A stretch of DNA of 64,000 nt from Micromonospora citrea (GCF_900090315.1 NZ_FMHZ01000002.1:6790501-6854500); one strand, 5' to 3'. Positions 36,074 through 45,680 are shown, counted from the stretch's first letter. The notes: generated by a model from the sequence alone, not told the origin. Translations and numbers: made by a program.

Positions 36074-36982
36074 GTGACCGGTGGGCGAGGGCGACTCGGT
36101 CGGCTGACCGAGGCGGTGCTCGGTGGGGCGCGGGCCGCCCGGGACAAGGCCCGCGAGCTGCGCGACGAGTTCCGCACCACCGACGAGCCGGAGCGCGCGC
36201 TGGTCGCGCCGCTGCTGCCCGGCGAGGAGATCCGGTACGTCGGGCTGGCGCCGGTGCGGGCGCCCGAGACCCACCGGGCGGGCAGCCAGTTCGCCGACCG
36301 GGTGGGCGCCGAGGTGGCGGAGGCGCTCGACCCGCGCGCGCTGTTCGGGCTGCTCAACGTCGTCAACCCGGTCGCGTGGGTGGACGCCGTGATGACCCCG
36401 GTGCGGATCGTCGCGGGCGTGCTGATGCTGCCGGGCAAGGCCGCCGTCCTCGCCGCGGACGGCGGGGACCCGGCCGGGGCCGACCCGCCGGGCCCCGACC
36501 GGCCCGCGCAGGCGCGGCAGCCGGTACCGCTCACCGAGGAGCAGGAGGCGTTCCGGGCGTTGTTCCGGCTCAGCCGCCACCGGCCGCTCGCCGACCAGCT
36601 CGCGGAGATCGCCTACCGGCGGCGGTACGTCTTCAGCGGTGACCTCGCCTCGCTCGCCGGTAGCCTGCTGCTCTTCCTGGAGCGCTACACCGGCACCCCG
36701 CTCGTGGTCACCGACACCCACCTGCACCTGCTGCGCATGGGGCGCCGCCCGGACGAGGGCCGCGAGGACCGCCGGCGTCCCCAGGTGCTGTGGAGCGTCG
36801 AACGGCGGCGCATCGCCCGCATCGACTCCGACCACGGCGCGGCCCGCCTCATGCAGTTCCCGTCCACCATCGTGTTCGACGACGGCTCCTGGATCCGGAT
36901 CGTCAACCCGGCCACCCGCGACGACCAGGGGCGCTTCCTCGCCGCCGTACGCGACATCCCCGGCCAGCGTCCGGCGACCTGA
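36074..36982 (+). CDS. Conserved hypothetical protein
   Basis: A 302-aa protein with no recognised domain. It has a basic helical N-terminus (LTEAVLGGARAARDKARELR), a hydrophobic stretch that may touch the membrane (NPVAWVDAVMTPVRIVAGVL), a helical middle and a C-terminal beta-rich half (LVVTDTHLHLLRMGRRPD, VERRRIARIDSDHGAARLMQ, FPSTIVFDDGSWIRIVNP) resembling a PH-like fold. Start GTG follows GAGGGGGCAGGGC. It is the second gene of a plus-strand pair divergent from the YbaB-like pair. Confidence 0.75.
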   Translation: MTGGRGRLGRLTEAVLGGARAARDKARELRDEFRTTDEPERALVAPLLPGEEIRYVGLAPVRAPETHRAGSQFADRVGAEVAEALDPRALFGLLNVVNPVAWVDAVMTPVRIVAGVLMLPGKAAVLAADGGDPAGADPPGPDRPAQARQPVPLTEEQEAFRALFRLSRHRPLADQLAEIAYRRRYVFSGDLASLAGSLLLFLERYTGTPLVVTDTHLHLLRMGRRPDEGREDRRRPQVLWSVERRRIARIDSDHGAARLMQFPSTIVFDDGSWIRIVNPATRDDQGRFLAAVRDIPGQRPAT

Positions 36983-37044
36983 GCCGGGCGGCGCCCGCCG
37001 GACCGGCGCGGACGCCACCGCCGCGCGACGGGCGGGGCGGCGGG

Positions 37045-38016
37045 TCAGCCGTCGCGCTCCGGGTAGCCGACCGGGACGGCCGACACGTCGTCCAGCGCGG
37101 TGATGATCTCCTCCGGCAGGGTCATGCGCTCGACCTGGAGCGCGCCGAGCAACTGCCCGACCGTCCGCGCGCCGAGGATCGGCGCCACCACACCGGGGCG
37201 GTCGCGGATCCAGGCCAGCGCCACCTCCAGCGGCGAGACCCCGAGCCCACCGGCCGCGGTGGCGACCGCCTCGACGATGCTGGAGCAGCGCGGCTCCAGG
37301 TAGGTGGCGACGAACCGCTCGAAGTGGGGCGAGGCCGCCCGCGAGTCGGCCGGCCGGCCGTGCCGGTACTTGCCGGTGAGCACCCCGCGGCCCAGCGGCG
37401 ACCAGGGCAGCACGCCCAGCCCGAGGGCATCGCACGCGGGCAGCACCTCCCGCTCCACGCCCCGTTCCAGCAGCGAGTACTCGACCTGCGCGGCCACCAC
37501 CGGGGCGCGGCCCGGCCAGGCGGCCTGCCAGGCGGCGGCCCGCGCGGTCTGCCAGCCGGAGAAGTTCGACACCCCGACGTAGCGGACCCGGCCGCTGGCG
37601 ACCGCGTGGTCGAGCGCCGCGAGGGTCTCCTCCAGCGGGGTGTCGGGGTCGTAGCCGTGCACCTGGAACAGGTCGACGTGGTCGGTGTTGAGGCGGCGCA
37701 GCGAGGCGTCCAGCGTCCGCAGCAGGTGTCCCCGGGAGCCGTCGCGGCGCCGGCCGCTGCCCGGCCGCAGCCCCGCCTTGGTCGCGATCAACAGCTCGTC
37801 GCGCGGCACCAGGGCGCCCAGCAGCGAGCCGATCACCGACTCGGCGTCGCCGTCGCCGTAGACGTCGGCGGTGTCGATCAGGTTGCCGCCCGCGTCGAGG
37901 AAACTCTTCAGCTGGGCGGCCGCGTCGTCGGCGTCGGTGTCCCGGCCCCACGTCATGGTGCCGAGCGCGAGCCGCGAAACCGCCAGCCCGCTTCGGCCGA
38001 GCGGTCGCTGTTGCAT
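37045..38016 (-). CDS. Aldo/keto reductase
   Basis: A 323-aa NADPH-dependent aldo/keto reductase. The tetrad is visible: D and Y in NLIDTADVYGDGDAE, K in LIATKAGL and H in LFQVHGYDPD. Further family signs are RYVGVSNFSGWQ and LPWSPLGRGVLTGKY. It reduces carbonyls; the KCNAB/YghZ-like subgroup fits best. It stands alone, divergent from the F420-type oxidoreductase gene with a 223-base gap. Confidence 0.9.
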   Translation of the reverse strand: MQQRPLGRSGLAVSRLALGTMTWGRDTDADDAAAQLKSFLDAGGNLIDTADVYGDGDAESVIGSLLGALVPRDELLIATKAGLRPGSGRRRDGSRGHLLRTLDASLRRLNTDHVDLFQVHGYDPDTPLEETLAALDHAVASGRVRYVGVSNFSGWQTARAAAWQAAWPGRAPVVAAQVEYSLLERGVEREVLPACDALGLGVLPWSPLGRGVLTGKYRHGRPADSRAASPHFERFVATYLEPRCSSIVEAVATAAGGLGVSPLEVALAWIRDRPGVVAPILGARTVGQLLGALQVERMTLPEEIITALDDVSAVPVGYPERDG

Positions 38017-38239
38017 GGGTGAACCTTATTTGGAACAGGGCCGCGCGGACATCCTCGCTCCCGTCAAGTCTGCCGGGCGCGTCGTGTTTCCGACCGCCTG
38101 ATCCGTCACCGGGAGCACGCGGCCGGTACGCCCGACGCGCCGGCCCGCTCCGCGTCTGGTTGCGGTGAGCCGGTGATCGGGCCGTCCCGAGGCATTGCGT
38201 AACCTGATGCGACCTGTGGTGCGGATGGGGGAGGACCTA

Positions 38240-39292
38240 GTGCGACTCGGGCTCAGCCTCGGATACCAGACGGCGTGGAGCACGCCTGCCGATCACCTGG
38301 CTTTCGCCCAGGAGGCGGACCGGCTCGGCTACTCGGTGGTGTGGGCGGCGGAGGCCTACGGCTCCGACTCGCCGAGCATGCTCGCCTGGATGGCGGGGCA
38401 GACGGAGCGGATCGACCTGGGCAGTGCGGTGATGCAGATCCCCGCCCGCACCCCGGCGATGACCGCGATGACCGCGGCGACCATCGACGCGCTCTCCGGC
38501 GGCCGGTTCCGGCTCGGACTGGGGGTGTCCGGCCCGCAGGTCTCCGAGGGCTGGCACGGCGTCCGGTTCGGCAAGCCGCTGGCGCGGACCCGCGAGTTCG
38601 TCGACATCGTGAAGCTGGCCGTGGGGCGCAAGAGCGTCGCGTACGACGGCGAGTTCTACACGCTGCCGCTGCCCGACGGGCCGGGCAAGGCGCTGAAGCT
38701 GGGCTTCCACCCGCCCCGCGAGCACATCCCGATCTACCTCGCCGCCGTGGGCCCGAAGAACCTGGAGCTGGCCGGCGAGATCGCCGACGGCTGGCTGGCG
38801 ATCTTCTACGCGCCCGAGTTCGCCGAGGAGCAGCTCGCGTCGGTGCGCGCCGGGCGGGCGAAGGTCGGCAAGGAGTTGGCCGGCTTCGACGTCGTCCCGT
38901 CGGTGCCCGTGGTGGTCGGCGACGACGTGGCCACCTGCGCCGAGCTGGTCCGCTGGTACGCGGCCCTCTACGTCGGTGGCATGGGCAGCCGCCAGCAGAA
39001 CTTCTACAACCAGCTCGCCACCCGGATGGGCTACGGCGACGCCGCCCGCGAGGTGCAGGACCTCTACCTGGCGAAGCGGCAGCGGGACGCCGCCGCCGCG
39101 GTGCCGCTGGAGTTCATCGACCGCACCTCGCTGCTGGGCCCGAAGGAGCGCATCGCCGAGCGGATGCGGGAGTACGCCGCCGCCGGCGTCACCACCCTCT
39201 CCGTGACCCTGTTCGCGGGCGACCGGGACAGCGGCGTGCAGACCCTGCGTACCGTCGCCGAGGCGCTGGACCTCTCGGGAGTCGGGGAGTGA
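38240..39292 (+). CDS. LLM-class F420-dependent oxidoreductase
   Basis: A 350-aa luciferase-like TIM-barrel oxidoreductase: [11 protein letters not shown] at the first strand, [60 protein letters not shown] and [20 protein letters not shown]. In actinobacteria these use coenzyme F420. Start GTG has GGGGGAGG 7 bases upstream and overlaps nothing; the stop overlaps the uppP start (GTGA), so both are made from one message. The substrate is unknown. Confidence 0.88.
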   Translation: MRLGLSLGYQTAWSTPADHLAFAQEADRLGYSVVWAAEAYGSDSPSMLAWMAGQTERIDLGSAVMQIPARTPAMTAMTAATIDALSGGRFRLGLGVSGPQVSEGWHGVRFGKPLARTREFVDIVKLAVGRKSVAYDGEFYTLPLPDGPGKALKLGFHPPREHIPIYLAAVGPKNLELAGEIADGWLAIFYAPEFAEEQLASVRAGRAKVGKELAGFDVVPSVPVVVGDDVATCAELVRWYAALYVGGMGSRQQNFYNQLATRMGYGDAAREVQDLYLAKRQRDAAAAVPLEFIDRTSLLGPKERIAERMREYAAAGVTTLSVTLFAGDRDSGVQTLRTVAEALDLSGVGE

Positions 39293-40125
39293 CCTGGGTC
39301 GAGGCCATCGTCCTGGGCATCGTCCAGGGACTGACCGAGTTCCTTCCGGTCAGCTCGTCGGGGCACCTGCGAATCACCTCGGCGATCTTCTTCGACCGCG
39401 ACGCCGGCGCGTCGTTCACCGCGGTCACCCAGTTGGGCACCGAGGCGGCGGTGCTGATCTACTTCGCCAAGGACATCTGGCGGATCACCCGGACGTGGCT
39501 GGTCGGCATCCGGGACAAGTCGGTGCGCTCCAGCCTCGACTACCGGATGGGCTGGTACGTCATAGTCGGCTCGATCCCGATCGGGCTGTTCGGCTTCCTG
39601 TTCAAGGACCAGATCCGCACCGCCGGCCGGAACCTGTGGCTGGTGGCCACCACGCTGATCGTCTTCGCGTTCGTGCTCGCGTTCGCCGAGTACTGGGGGC
39701 GGCAGACCCGCACCCTGGAGAACTTCCGGATGCGCGACGGCGTGGTGATGGGTTTCGCCCAGGCGATGGCGCTGATTCCCGGCGTGTCCCGTTCCGGCGG
39801 CACGCTCACCGCCGGGTTGCTGCTCAACCTGACCCGGGAGGCGGCGGCGCGGTACTCGTTCCTGCTGGCCATCCCGGCGGTGGTGATGTCGGGCATCTTC
39901 AGCGTCGGCGACGTCTTCGAGCCGGCGGCACCCGGCACCTCGGTGCCGAGCGTCGCACAGATGATCGTCGCCACGATCATCGCCTTCGGCGTCGGCTACG
40001 CGGCCATCGCCTGGCTGCTGCGCTACGTCGCCCACCACACCCTGTACGTCTTCGTGCTCTACCGGGTCGCGCTGGGCACCCTGGTGCTGGCGCTGTTGAT
40101 GACCGGGACCATCAGCGCCACCTGA
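39289..40125 (+). CDS. uppP: Undecaprenyl-diphosphate phosphatase
   Basis: A 278-aa polytopic membrane enzyme (BacA/UppP). Signature segments are [20 protein letters not shown] at the N-terminus and [20 protein letters not shown] in the middle, both forming the active site. It dephosphorylates undecaprenyl diphosphate to recycle the lipid carrier for peptidoglycan and other wall polymers, and its activity can raise bacitracin tolerance. The start GTG overlaps the previous stop by four bases, and the initial [14 protein letters not shown] matches the family start. Confidence 0.95.
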   Translation: MTWVEAIVLGIVQGLTEFLPVSSSGHLRITSAIFFDRDAGASFTAVTQLGTEAAVLIYFAKDIWRITRTWLVGIRDKSVRSSLDYRMGWYVIVGSIPIGLFGFLFKDQIRTAGRNLWLVATTLIVFAFVLAFAEYWGRQTRTLENFRMRDGVVMGFAQAMALIPGVSRSGGTLTAGLLLNLTREAAARYSFLLAIPAVVMSGIFSVGDVFEPAAPGTSVPSVAQMIVATIIAFGVGYAAIAWLLRYVAHHTLYVFVLYRVALGTLVLALLMTGTISAT

Positions 40126-40195
40126 CCTCCCGTGGCCCGTGCCGGCCCCCGTTCGCCTCCCGGCGACGGGGGCCGGCCCCGTTCGCGGGGCCCGG

Positions 40196-40306
40196 CCTGC
40201 CCGGGCTCGGTCCGGACCGCCCTGCCCGGGCTGAGCCCGTGATCGCCCTGCCCGGGCTGAGCCCGGCGGGCCCTGTCCGGGCTCAGTCCGGATCGCCCTG
40301 TCCGGG
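40196..40306. repeat. About 25-bp tandem repeat, five units
   Basis: CCTG[C/T]CCGGG recurs at 40196, 40221, 40247, 40272 and 40297, with related sequence such as CTGAGCCCG or CTCAGTCCG between. The array covers the gap after uppP and the last codons of the XRE-cupin gene, whose C-terminus (PPPPGQGDPD) is encoded by it. It may influence termination between the converging genes. Confidence 0.75.
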
Positions 40307-40897
40307 CGGTGGTGGGGTCGCCCGGGGGCGGGCGCGCAGGTGGGCGCGCTCGCCCTGCGTGCCGAACAGGCTGAGGAACTCGACCGGCTCGGGGTCGGCG
40401 GCGCCGAACCAGTGCGGCACGCGGGTGTCGAACTCGGCCGCCTCGCCGGGAGAGAGCACCAGGTCCTGTGCCCCGAGCACGAGCCGGAGCCGCCCGTTGA
40501 GGACGTAGAGCCACTCGTAGCCCTCGTGGGTCTGCGGGTCGGGCACCCGCCGGTGGCTGCTGGCCGGGATGACGAGCTTGTACGCCTGGATGCCGCCGGC
40601 CCGGCGGGTGAGCGGCAGCATGGTCATGCCGTGCCGCGTGACGGGGCGCAGGTGGATGCGCGGGTCGCCGGTCGGCGGGGCGCCGACGAGTTCGTCGAGC
40701 GTGACGCCGTGGGCCTTGGCCAGGGGGAGCAGCAGCTCGAGGGTGGGTCGCCGGGCGCCCGACTCCAGCCGGGACAGGGTGCTCACCGAGATGCCCGTCG
40801 TGGCGGACAGTTCGGCCAGCGTCGTGGCGCGCTGCCGGCGCAGCGCGCGCAGCCGGGGCCCCACCGCGCCGAGCGCCTCGTCGAGATCGTCGTCCAT
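40283..40897 (-). CDS. XRE-family regulator with C-terminal cupin
   Basis: A 204-aa regulator. The helix-turn-helix is at about 15-70 (LAELSATTGISVSTLSRLES, then GARRPTLELLLPLAKAHGV). A cupin sensor domain is at about 110-185 (HEGYEWLYVLNGRLRLVLGA, then DLVLSPGEAAEFDTRVPHWF). This MerR-like-in-logic class often represses a neighbouring transport or catabolic gene and itself. A perfect palindrome lies 10 bases upstream of the start, pointing to autoregulation. The tail is built from the 25-bp tandem repeat. Confidence 0.9.
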   Translation of the reverse strand: MDDDLDEALGAVGPRLRALRRQRATTLAELSATTGISVSTLSRLESGARRPTLELLLPLAKAHGVTLDELVGAPPTGDPRIHLRPVTRHGMTMLPLTRRAGGIQAYKLVIPASSHRRVPDPQTHEGYEWLYVLNGRLRLVLGAQDLVLSPGEAAEFDTRVPHWFGAADPEPVEFLSLFGTQGERAHLRARPRATPPPPGQGDPD

Positions 40898-40906
40898 GCC
40901 GCAAGC

Positions 40907-40921
40907 TTGCCAGCCTGGCAA
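40907..40921. promoter_or_regulatory. Palindromic operator upstream of the XRE-cupin gene
   Basis: TTGCCAG-C-CTGGCAA is a perfect 15-base palindrome, 10 bases upstream of the start codon. A GCAAGCTTGC palindrome overlaps it on the gene side (40901-40910), and TTTGCCA follows at 40927. It probably binds the XRE dimer. Confidence 0.65.
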
Positions 40922-41019
40922 CAGCGTTTGCCACCCCGGCCGGCGTGACCGTCCCCGCCCCGGGCCGGTCACGGGCGGGCGTGCCGACCGCCGGCGCCCG
41001 GGGCCATAGGGTGGTCACC

Positions 41020-41733
41020 GTGGCGACCCTTCTGCTTCTGCGACACGGCCGAACGACCGCGAACGCGGACGGCGGGCTGGCCGGCCGCCAACCGGTGGAG
41101 CTGGACGACACCGGCCGGGCCCAGGCCGCCGCGGTGGGCGAGCGGCTGCGGGCGGTCCCGCTGGCGGCGGTGGTGACCAGCCCGCTGATCCGCTGCCGGC
41201 AGACCCTGGAGCTGGCGTTGCCCGGGGCCGAGCCGGTCGTCGAGGAGGGGCTGATCGAGTGCGGCTACGGCACCTGGGAGGGGCAGCCGCTGAAGAAGCT
41301 GGCGAAGGACCCGCTCTGGCCCGTGGTCCAGCAGCACCCGAGCGCCGCGGTCTTCCCCGAGGGGGAGGCGATGGCGGCGATGGCGGCGCGGGCGGTCACC
41401 GCGGTGCGCTCCTGGGACGCCCGGGTCACCGCCGAGCACGGCCCGGAGGCGGTCTGGCTGGCGTGCAGCCACGGCGATGTGATCAAGGCCATCGTGGCCG
41501 ACGCGCTCGGCGTGCACCTGGACCTGTTCCAGCGGATCGTGGCCGATCCCGCGTCGGTGACGGCGATCCGCTACACCCCGCTGCGGCCGTTCCTGGTGCG
41601 GCTCAACGACACCGGCGGCGACCTCGCCGCCCTGGTGCCGCCGCCGCGCCGGCGGCGTCGCCGGCCGGCCCGAGCGGCCGGCGCGGCCGACTCCGACGCG
41701 GCGGTGGGCGGCGGGGCGGGGGCGGGCCGGTGA
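41020..41733 (+). CDS. Histidine phosphatase (phosphoglycerate-mutase-like) protein
   Basis: A 237-aa phosphatase with the RHG motif (LLLLRHGRTTANADGGLAGR), a conserved Glu region (ECGYGTWEGQPLKKLAKDPL) and the second catalytic His (ACSHGDVIKAIVADALG). It matches the actinobacterial MSMEG_4193-type subfamily found next to the DUF3090, SCO1664 and mshC genes, as here. The phosphorylated substrate is unknown. Start GTG at 41020 is favoured because the first beta-strand follows at once; GTG at 41011 would add three residues. The C-terminus is arginine- and glycine-rich. Confidence 0.88.
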   Translation: MATLLLLRHGRTTANADGGLAGRQPVELDDTGRAQAAAVGERLRAVPLAAVVTSPLIRCRQTLELALPGAEPVVEEGLIECGYGTWEGQPLKKLAKDPLWPVVQQHPSAAVFPEGEAMAAMAARAVTAVRSWDARVTAEHGPEAVWLACSHGDVIKAIVADALGVHLDLFQRIVADPASVTAIRYTPLRPFLVRLNDTGGDLAALVPPPRRRRRRPARAAGAADSDAAVGGGAGAGR

Positions 41734-41857
41734 CGGCCCGGCGGCGGTCGGCCGCCACGCCCGGCTCCGGCCGCCGGCACGCCGGGCGCGGCGGGCGCGC
41801 GGCGATTCGCGTCGGTGGGGTACGCGGTGCCGTGGCGCGCCGGATAGGGTCGTGGGT

Positions 41858-42436
41858 ATGACCCACCAGGTGCACGCCTTCGAGCCGCCGGAGCGGTTCG
41901 TCGCCGGGACCGTCGGGCCGCCCGGGGAGCGCACGTTCTTCCTCCAGGCGCGCGGCGGCGGCCGGCTGGTCAGCGTCGCGCTGGAGAAGGTCCAGGTGTC
42001 GCTGCTCGCCGAGAAGCTGGAGGAGCTGCTCTCCGAGGCGCAGCGCCGGTTCGGTGTCGAACTGCCCGAGCCGGTGGCCGCCGTCGGCGACAACGACCCG
42101 CTGGACACGCCGGTCGACGAGGAGTTCCGGGTCGGCACGCTCGGCCTGGCCTTCGACGTGGACACCGCGACCGTGGTGATCGAGGCCATCGCCGCCGGCG
42201 AGGCGGAGGTCGAGGTCGAGCTCGGCGAGCCGGACGACGAGGAGGACGAGGCCGACGAGGAGCCGGACGACGACCTCGACCGGCTCCGGGTGCGGCTGAC
42301 GCCCGAGGCGACCCGCGCGTTCATCGAGCGCGCCCGGCGGGTGGTCAACGCCGGTCGCCCGCCGTGCCCGCTGTGCGGCCAGCCGCTGGATCCGGCGGGT
42401 CACCTCTGCCCGCGCCACAACGGTTATCACCGGTGA
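41858..42436 (+). CDS. DUF3090 protein
   Basis: A 192-aa protein of the DUF3090 family: QVHAFEPPERFVAGTVGPPG, RTFFLQARGGGRLVSVALEK, an acidic stretch (EPDDEEDEADEEPDDD), and a C-terminal zinc-ribbon-like CPLCGQPLDPAGHLCPRHNG. The family is restricted to actinobacteria and lies in a conserved block before mshC. Its stop overlaps the start of the next gene. Function unknown. Confidence 0.9.
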   Translation: MTHQVHAFEPPERFVAGTVGPPGERTFFLQARGGGRLVSVALEKVQVSLLAEKLEELLSEAQRRFGVELPEPVAAVGDNDPLDTPVDEEFRVGTLGLAFDVDTATVVIEAIAAGEAEVEVELGEPDDEEDEADEEPDDDLDRLRVRLTPEATRAFIERARRVVNAGRPPCPLCGQPLDPAGHLCPRHNGYHR

Positions 42437-43251
42437 CGTCGTCGGAACTCCAGCCCCGACAGGACGGCGACGCCGCGCTCCGGCTGCTCCGCGACGGCTC
42501 GCTCGAGTTGGAGGGGCGGCTCGTCGACGCCTCCAACACCACGCTGCGGGGCTTCCTGACGCTCGACGGGGTGACCGCGCGGTGCGTCTACAAGCCGGTG
42601 CGGGGCGAGCGACCGCTCTGGGACTTCCCGGACGGCACCCTGGCCGGCCGTGAGGTCTCGGCGTACGTGGTCTCCCGGGCCACCGGCTGGGACCTGGTCC
42701 CACCGACGGTGCTGCGGGACGGCCCGTTCGGGCCGGGCTCGTGCCAGCTCTGGATCGACGAGCCGGCCGACGCGGAACCGCTGGTCGGGTTCGTGCCGGC
42801 CGCCGCGCTGCCGCCGCGCTGGTTCCCGATCGCCGCGGCCCGCGACGACGACGGCACGCCCTACGCGCTCGCCCACGCCGACGACCCGCGGCTGGCCCGC
42901 CTCGCGGTGCTCGACGCGGTGATCAACAATGCCGACCGCAAGGGCGGCCACGTGCTGGTCGGCCCGGACGACCGGATCTACGGCGTGGACCACGGGGTGA
43001 GCTTCCACGTCGAGGAGAAGCTGCGCACCGTGCTCTGGGGGTGGGCCGGCCGTCCGCTCCCGACCGACGCCGTGGAGATGCTCGACGCGCTCGCCGGCCA
43101 GCTCGCCGGCGCGGTCGGCGCGGAGCTGGCCGATCACCTGACCCTGGCCGAGCTCGCCGAGCTGGCCGCCCGGGTCGACCGGCTGCGGCACACCGGGTGC
43201 TTCCCGCAGCCGTCGCAGGACTGGCCGGCGGTGCCCTGGCCCCCAATGTGA
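42433..43251 (+). CDS. SCO1664-family protein (PI3/PI4-kinase-like fold)
   Basis: A 272-aa protein with phosphatidylinositol-kinase-like motifs: RCVYKPVRGERPLWDFPDG near the N-terminus (ATP-lysine region), LAVLDAVINNADRKGGHVLV (catalytic loop with N-D-R-K) and RIYGVDHGVSFHVEEKL (metal-binding D). It is likely a protein or small-molecule kinase. Start GTG overlaps the DUF3090 stop by four bases, and mshC follows after 78 bases. Family recognition is firm; the substrate is unknown. Confidence 0.88.
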   Translation: MTSSELQPRQDGDAALRLLRDGSLELEGRLVDASNTTLRGFLTLDGVTARCVYKPVRGERPLWDFPDGTLAGREVSAYVVSRATGWDLVPPTVLRDGPFGPGSCQLWIDEPADAEPLVGFVPAAALPPRWFPIAAARDDDGTPYALAHADDPRLARLAVLDAVINNADRKGGHVLVGPDDRIYGVDHGVSFHVEEKLRTVLWGWAGRPLPTDAVEMLDALAGQLAGAVGAELADHLTLAELAELAARVDRLRHTGCFPQPSQDWPAVPWPPM

Positions 43252-43329
43252 CCCGGCGCGCGCCGTTGTCATGATGATCACCCACGGGGTGGCCGTGGCG
43301 CGGTCCGGTGGCTGGTTAGGCTGACGGTC

Positions 43330-44568
43330 ATGGACTCTTGGGCGGGACATGAGGTGCCGCGGCTGCCGGGCAGGGGCGGGCCGCTCGCGTTGTTCGACTC
43401 GGCGCGTCAGGGTGTCCACCGCAGCGATCCGTCGGGCACCGCGACCATGTACGTCTGCGGCATCACCCCGTACGACGCCACCCACCTCGGCCACGCCGCC
43501 ACCATGATCACGTTCGACCTGGTGCAGCGGGTGTGGCGCGACGCCGGCCTCGACGTGCGCTACGTGCAGAACGTCACCGACATCGACGACCCGTTGCTGG
43601 AGCGGGCCGAGCGCGACGGCGAGGACTGGAAGGTCCTGGCGATGCGCGAGACGGCGCTGTTCCGGGAGGACATGGAGGCGCTGCGGATCATCCCGCCGGC
43701 GCACTACGTCGGCGCGGTCGAGTCCATCCCCGACATCGCCGAGAGGGTCCTCGTGCTGCTCAAGGACGGGGCCGCGTACCGCCTGGAGGACGGCACCGGC
43801 GACGTCTACTTCGACCTCGCCGCCGCGCCCCGGTTCGGCTACGAGTCCAACCTGACGCGCGAGCAGATGCTGGAGATCTTCCCCGAGCGCGGGGGCGACC
43901 CCGACCGGGCCGGCAAGCGCGACCCGCTCGACCCGTTGCTGTGGCGCGGCGCGCGCGAGGGCGAGCCGTCCTGGCCGGGCGGCGACCTGGGCCCCGGCCG
44001 CCCGGGCTGGCACATCGAGTGCGCCGTCATCGCGCTCAACCTGCTCGGCGACCGGATCGACGTGCAGGGCGGCGGCAACGACCTGCTCTTCCCGCACCAC
44101 GAGTGCTCCGCCGCGCACGCCGAGCGGCTCACCGGCGCCGCGCCGTTCGCCGACCACTACGTGCACGCCGGCATGATCGGCCTGGACGGCGAGAAGATGT
44201 CGAAGTCCCGGGGCAACCTGGTCTTCGTCTCCCGGCTGCGCGCCGACCGGGTCGACCCGATGGCGGTCCGGCTGGCCCTGCTCTCCGGGCACTACCGCAG
44301 CGACCGTGCCTGGACAGACGAGCTGCTCGCCGCCGCGCAGGAGCGGCTGGCCCGCTGGCGGCGGGCCGCCGCCGCGCCCGCCGGCGCCGCGGGGGAGGCG
44401 TTCCTGGCCGGCGTACGCGCCCGCCTCGCCGACGACCTCGACTCGCCGGGCGTCGTCGCGCTGGCCGACGAGTGGGCCGAGGCGACCCTGGCCGGCGCCG
44501 CCGACGATCCGGCCGGCCCCGCCCTCTTCGCCGACACCCTCGACGCCCTCCTGGGCATCCGCCTCTGA
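43330..44568 (+). CDS. mshC: Cysteine:glucosaminyl-inositol ligase of mycothiol synthesis
   Basis: A 412-aa class I tRNA-synthetase-like ligase. Zinc-binding Cys43 and the HIGH equivalent are in [17 protein letters not shown]. Further motifs are [32 protein letters not shown] and [16 protein letters not shown] (remaining zinc ligands), and the KMSKS loop [10 protein letters not shown]. It uses ATP to join cysteine to GlcN-inositol, the third step of mycothiol synthesis. The protein is shorter than CysRS and lacks its anticodon domain, which with the mshC gene context separates the two. The neighbouring genes form the usual actinobacterial mshC block. Confidence 0.93.
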   Translation: MDSWAGHEVPRLPGRGGPLALFDSARQGVHRSDPSGTATMYVCGITPYDATHLGHAATMITFDLVQRVWRDAGLDVRYVQNVTDIDDPLLERAERDGEDWKVLAMRETALFREDMEALRIIPPAHYVGAVESIPDIAERVLVLLKDGAAYRLEDGTGDVYFDLAAAPRFGYESNLTREQMLEIFPERGGDPDRAGKRDPLDPLLWRGAREGEPSWPGGDLGPGRPGWHIECAVIALNLLGDRIDVQGGGNDLLFPHHECSAAHAERLTGAAPFADHYVHAGMIGLDGEKMSKSRGNLVFVSRLRADRVDPMAVRLALLSGHYRSDRAWTDELLAAAQERLARWRRAAAAPAGAAGEAFLAGVRARLADDLDSPGVVALADEWAEATLAGAADDPAGPALFADTLDALLGIRL

Positions 44569-44620
44569 CCCCACCCCTCTCCCTCCCTCACCCCCTCACC
44601 CTCACCTCACCCCCGATCGC

Positions 44621-44695
44621 CCGCGATCTTGCACTTGCTGCCCCGACAAGGCGGACATACGCCCCGCATCGGGGGCCGAAAGTGCAAGATCGCGG
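44621..44695. repeat. 16-bp inverted repeat after mshC
   Basis: CCGCGATCTTGCACTT (44621-44636) is perfectly inverted at 44680-44695, with a 43-base centre. I recall GATCTTGCA-containing palindromes as common extragenic repeats in Micromonospora-like genomes. It sits between mshC and the converging IS110 remnant and may form a large hairpin terminator. Confidence 0.75.
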
Positions 44696-44724
44696 GAGCG
44701 GGAGGGCGGGGGCGGGGGACGCTC

Positions 44725-45680
44725 CTATGCCGCGTCAAGTGGTTGGGGTGGGTTTTCGAGGCGTCGGTAGAGGTCTCGGGCGACGTAGCGCTTGAGGCAG
44801 CGTTTGATCTTCCGGTCGGTTTTGCCTTGGGCGCGGCGGCGGTCGGCGTAGGCGCGGGTGGCGGGGATGGGGGCGGTGCCGGCGAGCATGGCGAACGCGG
44901 CGTCGTTGCGGCAGCGGCCGGGGTGTGACCAGGCGGTGAGCACGGTGGCCGCGACGATCGGTCCGACGCCGGTGAGGTCGAGCAGGTCCGGTCGCCAGGA
45001 ACGCACGATCGTCCGGATCGCTTTCTCGTGTGCGGTGGCTTCGGCTTCGAGGAAGCGGACGCGGCGGGCGAGGTCCCGCAACACGGTCAGGGTGGTGAAC
45101 ACGTCGACGTCGGCGTTGGTGGTAGGGCGCAGTCGGGTGGCGGTGGTGAGCATGGCCCGGGTGCTCTGGCCGCGGAACCGGGCCCGCACCACCTCGGGGG
45201 CGGTGATCACCAGCGCGTGCAGCTGCCGCTGGGCGTCGGCGCTGGCTTCCACGGCGGCCCGACGGGCGGTCAGCCGTGCCTGCAACGCCGCCCGTTCGGG
45301 GCCGGTCTTGGGCTGCGCCAGGTGAGTACGCGCCAGAGCGTCGCGGGCGGCGCGCTCCGCGTCGATGGGGTCGGACACTTCGCCCCGGCGCGGCGGGCCG
45401 GTCGCACCGGCCGGTCCAGTTCCACGACCAGCTCACCATGATCAGCCAGGTGTCGGGCCAAGCCCGCGCCGTAGCCGCCGGAGCCCTCCAGCGCCCAGGC
45501 CCGCAACCCCGAGTGCTGCTCGGTCAGGGCCACCAGCTCGGCATAGCCGTCCGGGTCCGTGTTCACCGTGACCATGGCTAGGACCCCGCCGGTGCGGGTG
45601 TCGAGCACGGCGGCGGTGTGGGTGTCTTTGTGGGTGTCGACGCCGATGACGACCTCGACCAGATCTGCCAGCATAGACAT
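44725..45680 (-). pseudogene. IS110-type transposase, frameshifted and lacking its serine motif
   Basis: The N-terminal DEDD half (45680-45379) reads VEVVIGVDTHKDTHTAAVLD and LEGSGGYGAGLARHLADHGE. Near 45378 the frame changes by one base and continues SDPIDAERAARDALARTHLA down to 44725. The C-terminal Transposase_20 region (LTGVGPIVAATVLTAWSHPG, then FAMLAGTAPIPAT) jumps directly to RAYADRRRAQGKTDRKIKRC. Typical IS110 proteins have about 40 residues between these, with the catalytic serine (SGxTxRHRLNRGGDR). The element has therefore lost frame and catalytic serine and is inactive. Confidence 0.82.

Noticed and set aside
35883..36077. 64-codon frame ending exactly on the start of the 36074 gene
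   Set aside because: After the first seven codons it is arginine-rich out-of-frame sequence; the neighbouring frame has the protein-like signal, so a frameshifted small gene is the better reading.
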